Shown in pieces: positions 1 through 9,857 of a stretch of DNA of 64,000 bases. The stretch is from Schizochytrium sp. TIO01. Taxonomy: Eukaryota; Sar; Bigyra; Thraustochytrida; Thraustochytriidae. The notes under the pieces were generated by a model. The model ran no database searches, was not told the DNA's origin, and saw only the letters and a program-made list of their open reading frames with translations. The number at the start of each line of letters is the position of its first letter. The stretch's first letter is position 1. The stretch lies in contig SMSO01000034.1 in NCBI GenBank assembly GCA_004764695.1, positions 2,674,501 through 2,738,500 on the forward strand, written 5' to 3'. A program made the translations under genes and the position numbers.

Positions 1-936
1 CCTCTCTTGATACAAATCCAATGAGGAGGAGTGGTGTGATCGAGAGTGGAGAAGGAGGCTTTCAAGAAGGCCCTTCCATCTTCAAGAGCACCACGTGTTC
101 TGCAATTCAATCATTGATTCATTGATCTATTGGTTTATTGATTCATTGATTCACTGTCGGATTGGCAACTTTGGCATTGCCGGATAACACTCAATCGTGT
201 TGAGTCATTAGCTCGTCAGTCTTCGTCGCGTATCTTGGCCTCACATTGCACTCCCTCGATGTTCAAAGCAATTGATTTACTTTTGTTAGTAAGTAGATCG
301 TGACGGATTGCTAAAATTGTCACATGTGCGACTCCGTGATGTTCTTCTATCTGATGATGTACGTGCCACGTGTGGAAGAGGCAGAATGAGCTTGCAACAA
401 TAAGCGTATCGCAAGAAAGACGCTCCTGTGGAGAGCTTAGAAAACACGAGGTGGCAACAGGTGACAGCGAAGTATTCTTCTTCTGGCCAAGAAAAGAGAC
501 TTCAATTTCTGTTTGTTTTGTTTTTGTTTCCTTTCTCGCAAGAATGAAAGAACTTGAAAGAAAGTAAATGGAAAAAAGGAAATCGCCAAAAAGGAAACCG
601 AGAGATTGCAGCATAGGCATTTCGTTAAGAGGTACAATAGTAGTTCCCTTTAGTCTAGAGCAGAAAAGAAAATGTTGATTTACAGTAAAAGAAAAAGAAA
701 AAGTTTTATGTGTGACAGTATGTGGTCACTGCGAAAGAATGAAGTAAATAAGGAGAATAGGGAGAGATTGCGCAGCATCTGAGCAAAACCTTAACTGATC
801 CTCTCAGACAGCGCTTTCTCCAAAGCGGTGTCGAGCGGAAGGAAGGACAGCCAGAAGAGTCTCTCCTCTTCTGCGTCCTCGTCTATCTCTCCTATCCTTG
901 AGAACGGAGCAGTTTCCTTTCTTGAAATAAGCCAAA
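1..936. other. Intergenic region upstream of LEU1
   Basis: AT-rich 5' flank of the isopropylmalate isomerase gene. Positions 108-156 are built from repeats of ATTGATTC-like words. A TGAGTCA word (AP-1/Gcn4-type consensus) lies at 201-207, too far and too isolated to call a site. The last 100 bases before the ATG are pyrimidine-rich, as expected for a 5' leader. A weak minus-strand open frame (216-620) is listed separately. Confidence 0.5.
216..620 (-). CDS. Uncertain small ORF, 134 aa
   Basis: Open frame from a true ATG, divergent from LEU1 and about 320 bases away from it. The N-terminus is strongly hydrophobic for about 25 residues and could be a signal peptide or anchor. The last 45 residues are a normal-looking mix of charged and hydrophobic residues. 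I recognise no domain. The middle is Ser/Lys-rich and low in complexity. It could be a chance frame, or the last part of a spliced gene, since a plausible acceptor (ATCATCAG) lies on the minus strand near 340. Listed only as a candidate. Confidence 0.2.
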   Translation of the reverse strand: MPMLQSLGFLFGDFLFSIYFLSSSFILARKETKTKQTEIEVSFLGQKKNTSLSPVATSCFLSSPQERLSCDTLIVASSFCLFHTWHVHHQIEEHHGVAHVTILAIRHDLLTNKSKSIALNIEGVQCEAKIRDED

Positions 937-3126
937 ATGGCGTTCTCCTCCCTCAGCAATGCGCGGAGACTCGCCAAGGTGCAGCACGCCCTTGTGCCTC
1001 GCCTTTCCCACGCCCAGCGTGTGGTCTTCTTCAGCGCCGCTGCCTCTGGCAAGCCCCGCACTCTTTTTGAGAAGATCTGGGATGACCACGTCATTGACAC
1101 CCAGGACGATGGTACCTGCCTCATTGGTATCGATCGTATGATGATCCACGAGGTCACCTCTCCCCAGGCCTTCGAGGGTCTTCGTATGGCCGGTCGCTCT
1201 ATTCGCCACCCCGAGCGTCTCCTCTGTACCCCTGACCATAACGTGCCCACCGGTAAGGGCCGCAGCCAGGGCCAGCTCGGTGAGTCTCCCGAGTCCCTCC
1301 TGCAGGTGTCCACTCTTGACGACAACGCCAAGCACTACAAGCTTCCCTACTTCGCTCTCAGCGACAAGCGCCAGGGTATTGTGCACGTTGTTGCTCTCGA
1401 GCAGGGATTCACTCTGCCCGGATGCACCATGGTTTGTGGTGACTCCCATACATCCACCCACGGTGCCTTCGGATCTCTTGCCTTCGGCATTGGTACCTCC
1501 GAGGTTGAGCACGTGCTTGCCACGCAGACCCTCATCCAGCGCCCTGCCAAGAGCATGCGCATCACAGTCAACGGTCAGCTTCCGTTTGGTGTGACCTCCA
1601 AGGACGTTATCCTCCACATCATCGGTGTCATCGGTACTGCCGGAGGCAACGGACACGTTGTCGAGTACGCTGGTGAGGCCATCCGTGGCCTGTCCATGGA
1701 GGCTCGCGCCACCCTCTGTAACATGAGTATCGAGCAGGGATCCCGTGCAGGACTTGTGGCACCCGATGAGGTTACCTTCAGATACCTCAAGGGACGCCCT
1801 ATGGCCCCCAAGGGAGAGGTATGGGACAAGGCTGTTGAGTACTGGCGCACCCTCCCTTCGGATGAGGGTGCCACCTACGACAAGGAGATCGTGATCGAGG
1901 CCGCAGAAATTGCCCCCCAGGTCACCTGGGGAACCAACCCCGAGATGGTTGCCCCCATCCACGGTATGGTTCCGGACCCCGAATTGGCAGAGACTGAGGA
2001 CAAGCGCAACGCCATGAAGCGCGCTCTTGAGTACATGGGCCTCGAGGCCAACACCCCGCTCGATGGCGTCCAGGTTGACAAGATCTTCGTCGGATCTTGT
2101 ACCAACGGACGTATTGAGGATCTTCGTGCCGTCGCTGACGTCGTCAAGGGCAAGAAGGTTGCTGAAAACATCAAGCACGCTATGATTGTCCCTGGCTCTG
2201 GTCTCGTTAAGCAGATGGCTATTGATGAGGGCCTTGACAAGATCTTCCTCGACGCTGGATTTGACTTCCGTGAGGCTGGCTGCTCCATGTGCCTTGGTAT
2301 GAACGCTGACCAGCTTGAGCCTGGTGAACGTTGTGCCTCCACCAGCAACCGTAACTTCGAGGGACGCCAGGGACCCCGTGGCCGCACCCACTTGGTCAGC
2401 CCTGCCATGGCCGCCGCCGCTGCCATCACTGGTCGTCTCACCGATGTTCGCAAGATCATGAAGCCCCCTGGCCAGGCCCGCGCCTTCTCCAGCACCCCTG
2501 CTGCCAAGACCCAGGCCGCTGGTATGGAGCCCTTCACCGTTCTTGAGGGTGTTGCTGCCCCTCTCCCGAGACCCAACATTGACACCGATATCATCATTCC
2601 TGCTCGCTTCCTTAAGACCATCAAGCGCTCTGGACTTGGCAAGCACGCCTTCTCTGCTCTCCGTTACACCGATGGTGACAAGATCGAGGACCCCGACTTC
2701 GTGTTGAACAAGGACCAGTACAGACAGTCAAAGGTCCTTGTGGCCGGAGACAACTTTGGCTGCGGATCTTCCCGTGAGCACGCTCCCTGGAGTCTTCTCG
2801 ACATGGGCCTCCGCTGCATCATCTCCACCTCCTTCAGTGATATCTTCTTCAACAACTGCTTTAAGAACGGTATCCTCCCCATCGTTCTTCCCCAGAAGGA
2901 TGTTGACACCCTCATGCAGGCCGCTAAGAACGTCGAGAACTTCAAGGTTGACCTTGAGGCTCAGACTATCACCTGCGCTGGTGGCGCCAAGATCAACTTC
3001 GAGGTTGACCCTTTCCGCAAGCACTGCCTTCTCAACGGCCTCGATGACATCGGCCTCACCTTGCAAAAGGAGGATGCCATCAAGGCTTACGAGGAGCGCC
3101 TCTCCCGTGAGCGCCCTTGGATCTAA
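937..3126 (+). CDS. LEU1: 3-isopropylmalate dehydratase (fused LeuC-LeuD), mitochondrial
   Basis: This aconitase-family enzyme converts 2-isopropylmalate to 3-isopropylmalate in leucine biosynthesis. At 729 aa it is a full-length fungal-type fusion. The LeuC part spans about residues 40-510 and the LeuD swivel domain about 530-720. The three [4Fe-4S] ligands are visible as C388 in GSCTNGR and C449/C452 in GCSMCLG. The LeuD signature [15 protein letters not shown] surrounds C609. The first 35 residues are rich in Arg, Ser and Ala and lack acids, as in a mitochondrial transit peptide. The ATG has a good context (GCCAAAATGG). The linker (about 510-530) contains [10 protein letters not shown], itself presequence-like (see findings). 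Codons are strongly C-ending, which points to high expression. No intron is needed. Confidence 0.96.
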   Translation: MAFSSLSNARRLAKVQHALVPRLSHAQRVVFFSAAASGKPRTLFEKIWDDHVIDTQDDGTCLIGIDRMMIHEVTSPQAFEGLRMAGRSIRHPERLLCTPDHNVPTGKGRSQGQLGESPESLLQVSTLDDNAKHYKLPYFALSDKRQGIVHVVALEQGFTLPGCTMVCGDSHTSTHGAFGSLAFGIGTSEVEHVLATQTLIQRPAKSMRITVNGQLPFGVTSKDVILHIIGVIGTAGGNGHVVEYAGEAIRGLSMEARATLCNMSIEQGSRAGLVAPDEVTFRYLKGRPMAPKGEVWDKAVEYWRTLPSDEGATYDKEIVIEAAEIAPQVTWGTNPEMVAPIHGMVPDPELAETEDKRNAMKRALEYMGLEANTPLDGVQVDKIFVGSCTNGRIEDLRAVADVVKGKKVAENIKHAMIVPGSGLVKQMAIDEGLDKIFLDAGFDFREAGCSMCLGMNADQLEPGERCASTSNRNFEGRQGPRGRTHLVSPAMAAAAAITGRLTDVRKIMKPPGQARAFSSTPAAKTQAAGMEPFTVLEGVAAPLPRPNIDTDIIIPARFLKTIKRSGLGKHAFSALRYTDGDKIEDPDFVLNKDQYRQSKVLVAGDNFGCGSSREHAPWSLLDMGLRCIISTSFSDIFFNNCFKNGILPIVLPQKDVDTLMQAAKNVENFKVDLEAQTITCAGGAKINFEVDPFRKHCLLNGLDDIGLTLQKEDAIKAYEERLSRERPWI

Positions 3127-4132
3127 ACCCACCAAGCGAAGCCTCAAACCTTCTTGATCAAAACATTTCGAATGCCCTGATCTGCTTTGTTGTGGCGGTT
3201 TAATTATATTTGTCGGCCTCTGGTGTGCAAGATTGTACACGCACAAGGACATATGCCACCTATCCCCCACAATCATGCAATGCACCACGGTGTTTTCTTG
3301 TTGTACCATGGCATTGACAACCAATTCAAATGAATTTGCCTGGGCTACAACTTCAACAAAAAAACGATACCACATCTACTCCTCCGTTTTCCAACTTTAA
3401 CACGAGTGAGAGCGGCGGTACGCTTTGCTCGCTGCATTTATTATTCGTCAGTCCTGTTTGTTACCTTTTTCTTTCGCATTACAAACAAGCTAACTAGAAA
3501 GAATGACTTTCCAATGTGCCAGATTTTTTTCCCTGCCTGTCCATCATTACTATGGTGAGATTACCTTGATCTTGTCAAATTATCCCTTCTTGAGAAATCC
3601 AAGTGCTCTACTGTGTTCAGAGGCTATTCCTTGTATGAATCTCTTGAACTAAATAAGATTTAAAGTCAATATATATGAATGATATAGCTAGCTTCCTTCA
3701 AGTCATGAACTTGCTTTGTTTTTATACTTCCTCGCAGTCAATTCCAAAGTATTTGTGCTTTTTCCACTTACCTTGTAATTAGCATTAGTCTATCTAGCTA
3801 GCCAATAGTTCTAGCTGCTAGGACCTAGTGTTATATCTACTAATTGGTAAGAAGTAGGTACATACTACTCTACCTGCTACTTACTTACTAAGTAAGTATT
3901 ATGTACATAAGGTCTAATATGTTTAACTTCAACGGTCGTCTGTCTTTACTTATAGGGCGAGGAAAACATCAAGAACAACAACAACAACAACATTGGTGCC
4001 AGCCGTATTCTGTCTTTGTGCGCAAGCAATTGCCATTGTGTGCATTCCATTGTGAACGTCGGCGTTGATAGAAGACACAAACTGTATTTGAGCAGCTGGA
4101 AATAGTCTTGCGTAAAACACACAGCAGAAACC
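3127..4132. other. Intergenic region between LEU1 and the Tctex1 gene
   Basis: It holds the LEU1 3' flank and the promoter side of the dynein light chain gene. The stretch 3780-3920 is a patchwork of TAGCTA, TACTTAC and AGTAGGTA words and includes a 21-bp palindrome at 3878-3898 (10-bp arms, 1-base centre). A short CAA-type repeat lies at 3971-3990. No gene seen. Confidence 0.5.
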
Positions 4133-4668
4133 ATGGAGGAACCCACTGGCGGTGCACGGGTCATTCGCATCTTGCAGCCCACTTATGAGACAGACCCTGT
4201 GTTGGACGGGAGGTTTACGAAAAACTCTGTTGAGGAAATTTGCACTCCTGTGGTTCGAGAATACCTTCAGGGCAAGCGCTGGAGCGCAGACAAAGATGTC
4301 AATACAGACATGTCACAGTCCGTGACGAACTTGGTAATGGAGAAAATTAGGGAACTTAACCTGTCCAGGTACAAGGTTATTGTGCAGACTAACCTCGGCG
4401 AGAATCGAGATCAGACAGTACGAGTAATGTCACACTGTCTTTGGGAGTCAAGCCTTGACAGCTCAGCAGAAATCAACTTTCAGTCGGTAAGTCAGAGATT
4501 GTGATCATGTTAAATATAATGAATTCTGTTTGCAAGGCATGGGCAGAGCAGAAATAGAATATGTATACTCACATGCCAGCCCTGAATATTGTAATCTTCT
4601 TTTTGTTCATAAATTTACAGGAGTCTTTGTGGTGCTCTGTGGTCGTAATTGGCATGTATGTGCACTAA
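4133..4668 (+). CDS. Tctex1-type dynein light chain, two exons
   Basis: A Tctex1/TCTEX1D2-family light chain of 133 aa, a subunit of cytoplasmic or axonemal dynein and a homodimer in known members. The CDS is join(4133..4486,4621..4668). Exon 1 gives residues 1-118. It has the family pattern of an N-terminal helix, then RYKVIVQTNLGENRDQTV, then a Cys-Leu-Trp strand. Read unspliced it stops early, at 4504. A GTAAGT donor at 4487 and a TTTACAG acceptor ending at 4620 remove a 134-base intron in phase 0 and add ESLWCSVVVIGMYVH. This matches the family's conserved C-terminal strand (xSLFCxxxVxGxYx). The start is ATG in AACCATGG. The exact subfamily is uncertain. Confidence 0.88.
4487..4620 (+). 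other. Spliceosomal intron of the Tctex1 gene
   Basis: The 134-base intron begins GTAAGT and ends TTTACAG after a T-rich tract (TTCTTTTTGTTCATAAA). Removing it restores the conserved Tctex1 C-terminus in frame. It is the only intron in the window supported by protein homology. Confidence 0.85.
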
Positions 4669-5282
4669 ACGCAAGCCAACGCAGCGTTGTTAATACGCAT
4701 CTACGCAAACCAAGAAGCGGTAAAGCAAGTTTAAGGTGATAAATTTCGGTCTCCCTATTGTATACGTATGCGCACCGGCAAGATTCTCAAATAAGACTAA
4801 AAGAATATAGTAGAAAAAACATTTAAAAAGATAAGAATGTGAGTTGACTTGTACATCTACGGAGCTCTTCGTGATGAGGCAACACAGTCATTAAAGTAAA
4901 CTATTCGTTTGAGGCGTGGGAAAGGAGTGAACTCCGTACAATGAAGCTTGCGAAGAATGGCTTCAGTCGCCCAAAAGGGTGGTGCAACGCATCCGTTGTT
5001 TCGTTTTGAGTTGCAAGTATTATAAGGTGCAGCGCCGAAAAAACCGACTTCAGGTACATCGAATTATATCTGAAGACTCTGTCTCGTGTAAGTAAAATGC
5101 AAACTGGCATGAGGAGAGGAAAGTTCACAGGGGTCCATCGGTTTATCAAATACCCTGGAATGGAAAACTCAAATAGTGCAGATGGCAATCTAGAAAACAG
5201 TTGTCTCCAGTTTGCTACATACATATCGTGCCTCATTCCCTGCTAGGCGTATAGCTATCGAAATTTTTCGGATACTACGAAA
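4669..5282. other. Convergent intergenic region
   Basis: The 3' flanks of the Tctex1 gene (+) and the BAG-like gene (-) meet here. A minus-strand frame at 4901-5236 (111 aa, true ATG) is open but shows no recognisable domain, so I do not call it a gene. Confidence 0.45.
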
Positions 5283-5723
5283 CTATTGATTATTTTCTTC
5301 AGCGTTAAGCTCTTCGACTCGGTTCTCAATCGCAGTGTGCAGCATCTTGATCCTCTCGCTGAGCTGATTAGCCCTCTTGGTGAGTTCTCTCCTCTTCTCG
5401 CGAGCTTCTTTCTGGGCCGAAACAAGGTCCTCCACCAGCACAGAGTCCACGCCATGCATTTGCAGTTTGTCCACCTGACCGTTCATGAGTGCCAATTGAT
5501 CCTTGATCTGCAGTACAAGATTCATTTCAGGGCCTTCAGATGCCTTGACCACCAAGGTCTTGAACTGTTCCTCAAGGCCACTCAGTTGCACCTCGAGGGA
5601 GCTCAGTTTGTCCAGGGCGGCCGAGCTACGGGCACTTTGCTGTCGCCGCAGAGGGCTTTGCTCAGATTTAGTTGTGCTCTTGGCAGCGCTCAGGCTCGCG
5701 TCCGCGTTCATGCTCATGTTCAT
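5283..5723 (-). CDS. Small three-helix protein, possible BAG-domain co-chaperone
   Basis: A 146-aa, intron-free protein. The first 40 residues are Ser/Ala-rich and probably disordered. Three amphipathic helices follow: about residues 40-65, 68-92 and 98-140. The third contains AREKRRELTKRANQL, close to the R-x-x-RK-x-L-V-x-x-x-Q-x-L pattern of helix 3 in BAG domains, which bind the Hsp70 ATPase domain and promote nucleotide exchange. The helix count and spacing also fit BAG. The match is by eye and short, so a generic coiled-coil protein is an open alternative. The ATG has an excellent context (GCCACCATGA) and is followed by two further in-frame Met codons. Confidence 0.6.
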   Translation of the reverse strand: MNMSMNADASLSAAKSTTKSEQSPLRRQQSARSSAALDKLSSLEVQLSGLEEQFKTLVVKASEGPEMNLVLQIKDQLALMNGQVDKLQMHGVDSVLVEDLVSAQKEAREKRRELTKRANQLSERIKMLHTAIENRVEELNAEENNQ

Positions 5724-6651
5724 GGTGGCGTTTGAGTTCTCTGCTTGAGACGCCGGTCCTGCGCTGGCGCCGGCCGGCTGGGAACTTGTGCAGCCAATCT
5801 TTCCTGCTGCAAAGGCTTCGGGAGTGTTGCTTTGAGAGAAGCTCGAGTTGGAGTTATTGCAGACACCAAGAAGAAAAGTTGGAGTTGGTTATTGCCGCGG
5901 TGCCGATTCTCAACCTCCCTTTCGAGGAGATGAGAACGTGCTTTGCAAGAGGGGGGGAGATGACGACAGGAGGGGCTCGCTGGGTATCGAGGCGAACGGT
6001 GGTCGTGCGAGGTGCACCAATATGTCGCCTAGCTTGAACGTATGTATTCTGTATGCGTTCTCGACGGTGACGGCACTTGACTGACTGACCGAATGGCTGA
6101 AATAACTACCTTTATGGAGAACTAATGTGATGCAAATTGATTCTTTTAGTTGCTTGTCTTTTTAATTGCTAGCACCAGCTAAGGCGCGCCTACCCACTTC
6201 CTACTGCCTACCATGGTACCTCCTTGTTCAAAGGAAGGAAAAAGGAAAATCATATTTGGAAACTTTCGAGGCTATGATTGCCCAAAAGAGAAGAAGAAGT
6301 CCACTCAACTCATCACAACGTCATCAAAACAAACCTGTCAAGACAAGAGACCAACGCCACTTTGTGGCTGCAACAGAGGACTGCTTCTGCCTGCGACGTC
6401 GCGGTGATCGCCCCGCGATTCATTCAATGGCAGCAGCACTTCTCATAAGTTAAAAACTTCTTTATTTCGCAATGAAAAGAAAGAACGAAATGGCTTTGGC
6501 ATAAATAACTTCGCCTTTGCGAATCTTTCAAGACGCCCAAACCGCTGTTGTGCACATGGAGAAGTGGACCAAGCCCGCACGCTCGCTCGATTGCACGACA
6601 CGCTCTGAGGGCCGAGCTTCCACGCCGATCGCGTAGCCTTGCCTGCTTGAG

Positions 6652-6700
<49 letters not shown>
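6652..6700 (+). repeat. (AATC)12 microsatellite
   Basis: 49 bases of uninterrupted AATC repeat, about 12 copies, in intergenic DNA. Read on the plus strand it encodes an artefactual Ile-Asn-Gln-Ser repeat. Confidence 0.95.
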
Positions 6701-6997
6701 GACAGAGCGGACTCCACTGTGATTGGTTTCTCCTCTCAAGTTTCCCAAGTTCTTCTTCTTATTATTATTATTCACAGCTGCAATTGATTAAAGAAGAGGA
6801 CACAGATCGCCGCAGAATCGTAGAAACCAACTCTGCAGAAGGGAACCGGAGGACCTCGAGGTCCACGGGTCGTGGAGAAGGAAGGGCTTGGGCAAGCTAG
6901 AGTTCTTCAACGCTGATGGTTTACTTGGAGTCGAACGAGGAGCGAAGGAGACAATAGAAAGAGAGATGCGAAGTGCTTAGTTTGACTCCATTCTTTT

Positions 6998-7258
6998 CTA
7001 ATGGTGCTGTACCTTTGCAGTAGGAGTGGATAGTAAGCAGCCTAGCGCAGTGAAGAACTGGAGTAAACTCATCATGGGAAGAGCGAGCTTCATGTCCACG
7101 TGGCTCTGGGCACTCGGAGTGGAGACGAGCCAAGCTGTAGCAACCAGAGAGGCTCCGGAGGAGCACAGAGCGCGATAGTTTACTTCGCAAGCTAGCTTGC
7201 AGAGACCGGCCTGTATAAAGTGGACGCCGGAGCTGGTCTTCTGCACTTTCCTTTTCAT
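6998..7258 (-). CDS. Uncertain ORF with two hydrophobic segments, 86 aa
   Basis: It opens at a true ATG (7256-7258, minus strand) and has two hydrophobic stretches of about 20 residues separated by a short polar loop, as in a small two-span membrane protein. A plausible donor (AAAGGTACAG) lies near its 3' end, so it could be a first exon. No family is recognised and it could be chance. Confidence 0.2.
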   Translation of the reverse strand: MKRKVQKTSSGVHFIQAGLCKLACEVNYRALCSSGASLVATAWLVSTPSAQSHVDMKLALPMMSLLQFFTALGCLLSTPTAKVQHH

Positions 7259-8566
7259 TCCCTTGACTATGTGCTAGTAGTGTTAGAGTAATAATAATTA
7301 TTATTTATTGATTGTTTTGGTGTATTTGGGTGCAAGGAGAGACGATTCATTGTGATGATTGGCAATTTGGTATCTGACTTCTCCTTTACCCTCCATGAGA
7401 GGATTGTTACCATACCTGGCACCTGCAATGCTGACTGTGCAACCTGTTCTCTCTTTGGCTCAATCCATTAAAGTCATTCTTCATCCAAATCAAACTCGTT
7501 CGATGCAGGAAGATCTCTTCAACCAATTAGTGTAGAGCGAAGAGCCATGAAAGAGTGGAACTCGGGTATACAGCGGCTCAAGAATGGTTTCACTGCACAA
7601 GGCATAGAGAACACCGAACAAAGAGACCCCAGTTCCTCTTCATAAGTGGCGCTCGCAGATTCTCGATAACCCGAAGGTTCGAATCGATGATGCATCGAAT
7701 AAGAAGAATCCCAGAGAAGCGCGTGCAGAGGAATGTGTGTACGAGCGGTCAGCCAGTCTTGAGGTAGCTTTGAAAGAGGGTTTTATCCGTTACATTTGGT
7801 ACCTGCTCACGACTTAGTATATATCAACTTTAACAAGAAGGGCCGACTACTTTCATATTTTTATGCATTAGTGTAAATACTCTTACACAGAACTGATCCG
7901 AGGTAGGTATTGATACATTATGTGAGAAGGTCTGTAGGCAGGGAGCGTATGTCCGAAATGCTTTACAAGAGAAAAGGTGATACTACTAGACATGTCTTCA
8001 CAAATGGCAACTTAAAACCGAACAATTCTGAACGAGTCCGAGTAGATGTCAAATCCAGAAGCTATAAATATGGGCTGGTTTCGATATTTACAAGTACTTG
8101 CACATTCGTTTCTAAAGGTGAATAAAAATGCTTGGGACAAAGATTTCATAAGAATTCGATGTTTCATTGCTCATACATCCACCAAGTCACCCCTCGGCCA
8201 TAATACAAATATTTCATCAGTTATGTCTAAAACCAAAGAGCAAGTCTAAGTCTCAGGGCTAAATTAAGATACTAAGTTGTTGTGTTGTCTACACTGCAAC
8301 ATAGGAAGGTTTATTTAATCAATAACAGTGCAAAAACAGCACCCCTATTACTATTGACGCCTTTCCACGATCATTAAATCCCTCGCAAAGTATACATCCT
8401 TAATATCTCATATCCACTCTTCGATTTTGCTTGCTCTCTTCCAGTGAATTTCAGACAAGCGACGTTGCAAAGCAGGGAACCGAAGTAGTAGTAGATGCTG
8501 TGGAAGCGAAGAGTTTTAAAAGGTCCAATGTACGGGAAAACAGGCCTATATGGAGTCTTCAAAACA

Positions 8567-8607
8567 GGTACCGGTACCTACAAGGTCCGGTTTCCAGTAC
8601 CGGTACT
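8567..8607. promoter_or_regulatory. Twin GTACCGGTAC palindromes
   Basis: GGTACCGGTACC (8567-8578) and AGTACCGGTACT (8596-8607) are both perfect 12-bp palindromes sharing the 10-bp core GTACCGGTAC. Their centres are 29 bp apart. They lie about 550 bp upstream of the proteasome alpha-2 ATG. Repetition of one palindromic core suggests a binding site for a dimeric factor; that is inference. Confidence 0.4.
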
Positions 8608-9149
8608 GATGGAGGAAGGCGAGCGAAGCTGCGTAGGTCCCATCTAGATAAAACGGTAGGGATGCCCTAAGAAGGGAGCGAATGCGGAGAAGCGAAGAAG
8701 AAGGCAATCCCGATCCTTTGTTATAGATATAAAGAGAGAGACAGAGCAAACCCAATCGAGGCAGACTTGACGCGCGAGGCTCGACAGCTTTGTGCGGAGG
8801 ACTTTCTCTTGATCTGGCGCGAACGGAGCGTCAGTTCTTACTTCGTACGTGGAGACTTTCATCTTGAAACTAGAACGGCAGAGCGGGTGTGAGATATAGT
8901 ATATCTGTCTGCGCAGAGCAGAGAGCGAATCGCGACGAACGTTGGCGATTCGTTCGCTCGTTCCTCTGCTTGCGGAGTCTCGCTTGGGCAAAACTGAGCT
9001 GGAAAACTATCAACCAGAACCAAACACGATCGATAGCAGGATCCCTAACTTTGCTTTGTGCTTACTTTGCTTTGTGCTGACCTTTTAACGTGCGTTGATT
9101 TAGACAAATAAACCAAAACTAGAACAGTAATCGATCAATTGAGATCAAG

Positions 9150-9857
9150 ATGGGCGACGGCGCGTATTCGTTTAGTTTGACAACCTTCAGCCCTACGGGT
9201 AAGCTCCTGCAAATTGAGCATGCTCTTAATGCGGTGAACAAGCGTGGCAAGACCTCGCTTGGTATTCGTGCCACTAACGGTGTGGTGCTTGCCACCTCTA
9301 AGAAGGTGCCTGCTCTCGTGGACCTTAACAACTTTCAGAAGGTAAACAACGTTACTGATGGCATCGGTATGGTCTACGCCGGTATGGGTCCTGATTTCCG
9401 TCTCTTGCTAAAGCGCGCACGAAAGCAGGCACAAACGTACTACCGTCAGTACTTGGACCAGGTGCCAACTGAGCAACTCACACGCATGACCGCCCAGATC
9501 ATGCAAGAATTCACCCAGCAGGGTGGTGTGCGCCCCTTTGGTGTTTCACTCCTGATTGCTGGCTATGATGATGATGGTCCTCAGCTCTACCAGGCTGATC
9601 CTTCTGGTGCCTTTTTCGGCTGGAAGGCGACCGCCATTGGCCAGGACTTTGTCAATGCCAAGACTTTTCTGGAGAAGCGCTTTAGCGATGACATGGAACT
9701 CGAAGACGCCATCCACACCGCTTTGTTGACTATGCGTGAGGGCTTTGAGGGCGAGATGACCGAGCACAACATCGAGATTGGTATCATCGATGAATCTCGC
9801 AAGTTCCGTGTTCTTACCCCTGCCGAGGTCCGCGACTACCTCGACGAGACCGAGTAA
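9150..9857 (+). CDS. PSMA2: 20S proteasome subunit alpha-2
   Basis: The alpha-2 subunit of the outer ring of the 20S proteasome; it gates and scaffolds but is not catalytic. The 235 aa match the family length (about 234). The N-terminal alpha signature [21 protein letters not shown] (residues 6-26) is intact except that H24 replaces the usual Tyr of IEYA. The alpha-2-specific stretches [26 protein letters not shown] and [12 protein letters not shown] are all present, as is TPAEVRDYL near the end. Single exon; the ATG at 9150 (AAGATGG) is the only sensible start. Codons are moderately biased to C-ending forms. Confidence 0.97.
   Translation: MGDGAYSFSLTTFSPTGKLLQIEHALNAVNKRGKTSLGIRATNGVVLATSKKVPALVDLNNFQKVNNVTDGIGMVYAGMGPDFRLLLKRARKQAQTYYRQYLDQVPTEQLTRMTAQIMQEFTQQGGVRPFGVSLLIAGYDDDGPQLYQADPSGAFFGWKATAIGQDFVNAKTFLEKRFSDDMELEDAIHTALLTMREGFEGEMTEHNIEIGIIDESRKFRVLTPAEVRDYLDETE

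Larger units (their letters stand above)
5724..9149. other. 3.4-kb divergent intergenic region
   Basis: It separates the BAG-like gene (-) from proteasome alpha-2 (+). It holds an AATC microsatellite (6652-6700), short AT runs near 7285-7310 and two matched 12-bp palindromes (8567-8578, 8596-8607). Only short open frames without recognisable domains occur. One of them, 6998-7258 on the minus strand, is listed as uncertain. Confidence 0.45.

Noticed and set aside
892-2646. 584-residue open frame antisense to LEU1
   Set aside because: Same cause: codon-bias shadow of a highly expressed gene, with a repetitive Gly/Val/Leu/His composition.
4901-5236. 111-residue minus-strand ORF downstream of the BAG-like gene
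   Set aside because: Opens at ATG, but the composition is unremarkable, no domain is seen, and it lies in the convergent 3' flank.
6930-6950. Minus-strand CGTTCGACTCC, a second T-loop-like word
   Set aside because: The T-stem bases do not pair and there is no cloverleaf.
7650-7700. GGTTCGAATC, a tRNA T-loop-like word
   Set aside because: The flanking bases do not form the 5-bp T stem and no acceptor or anticodon arm could be found around it.
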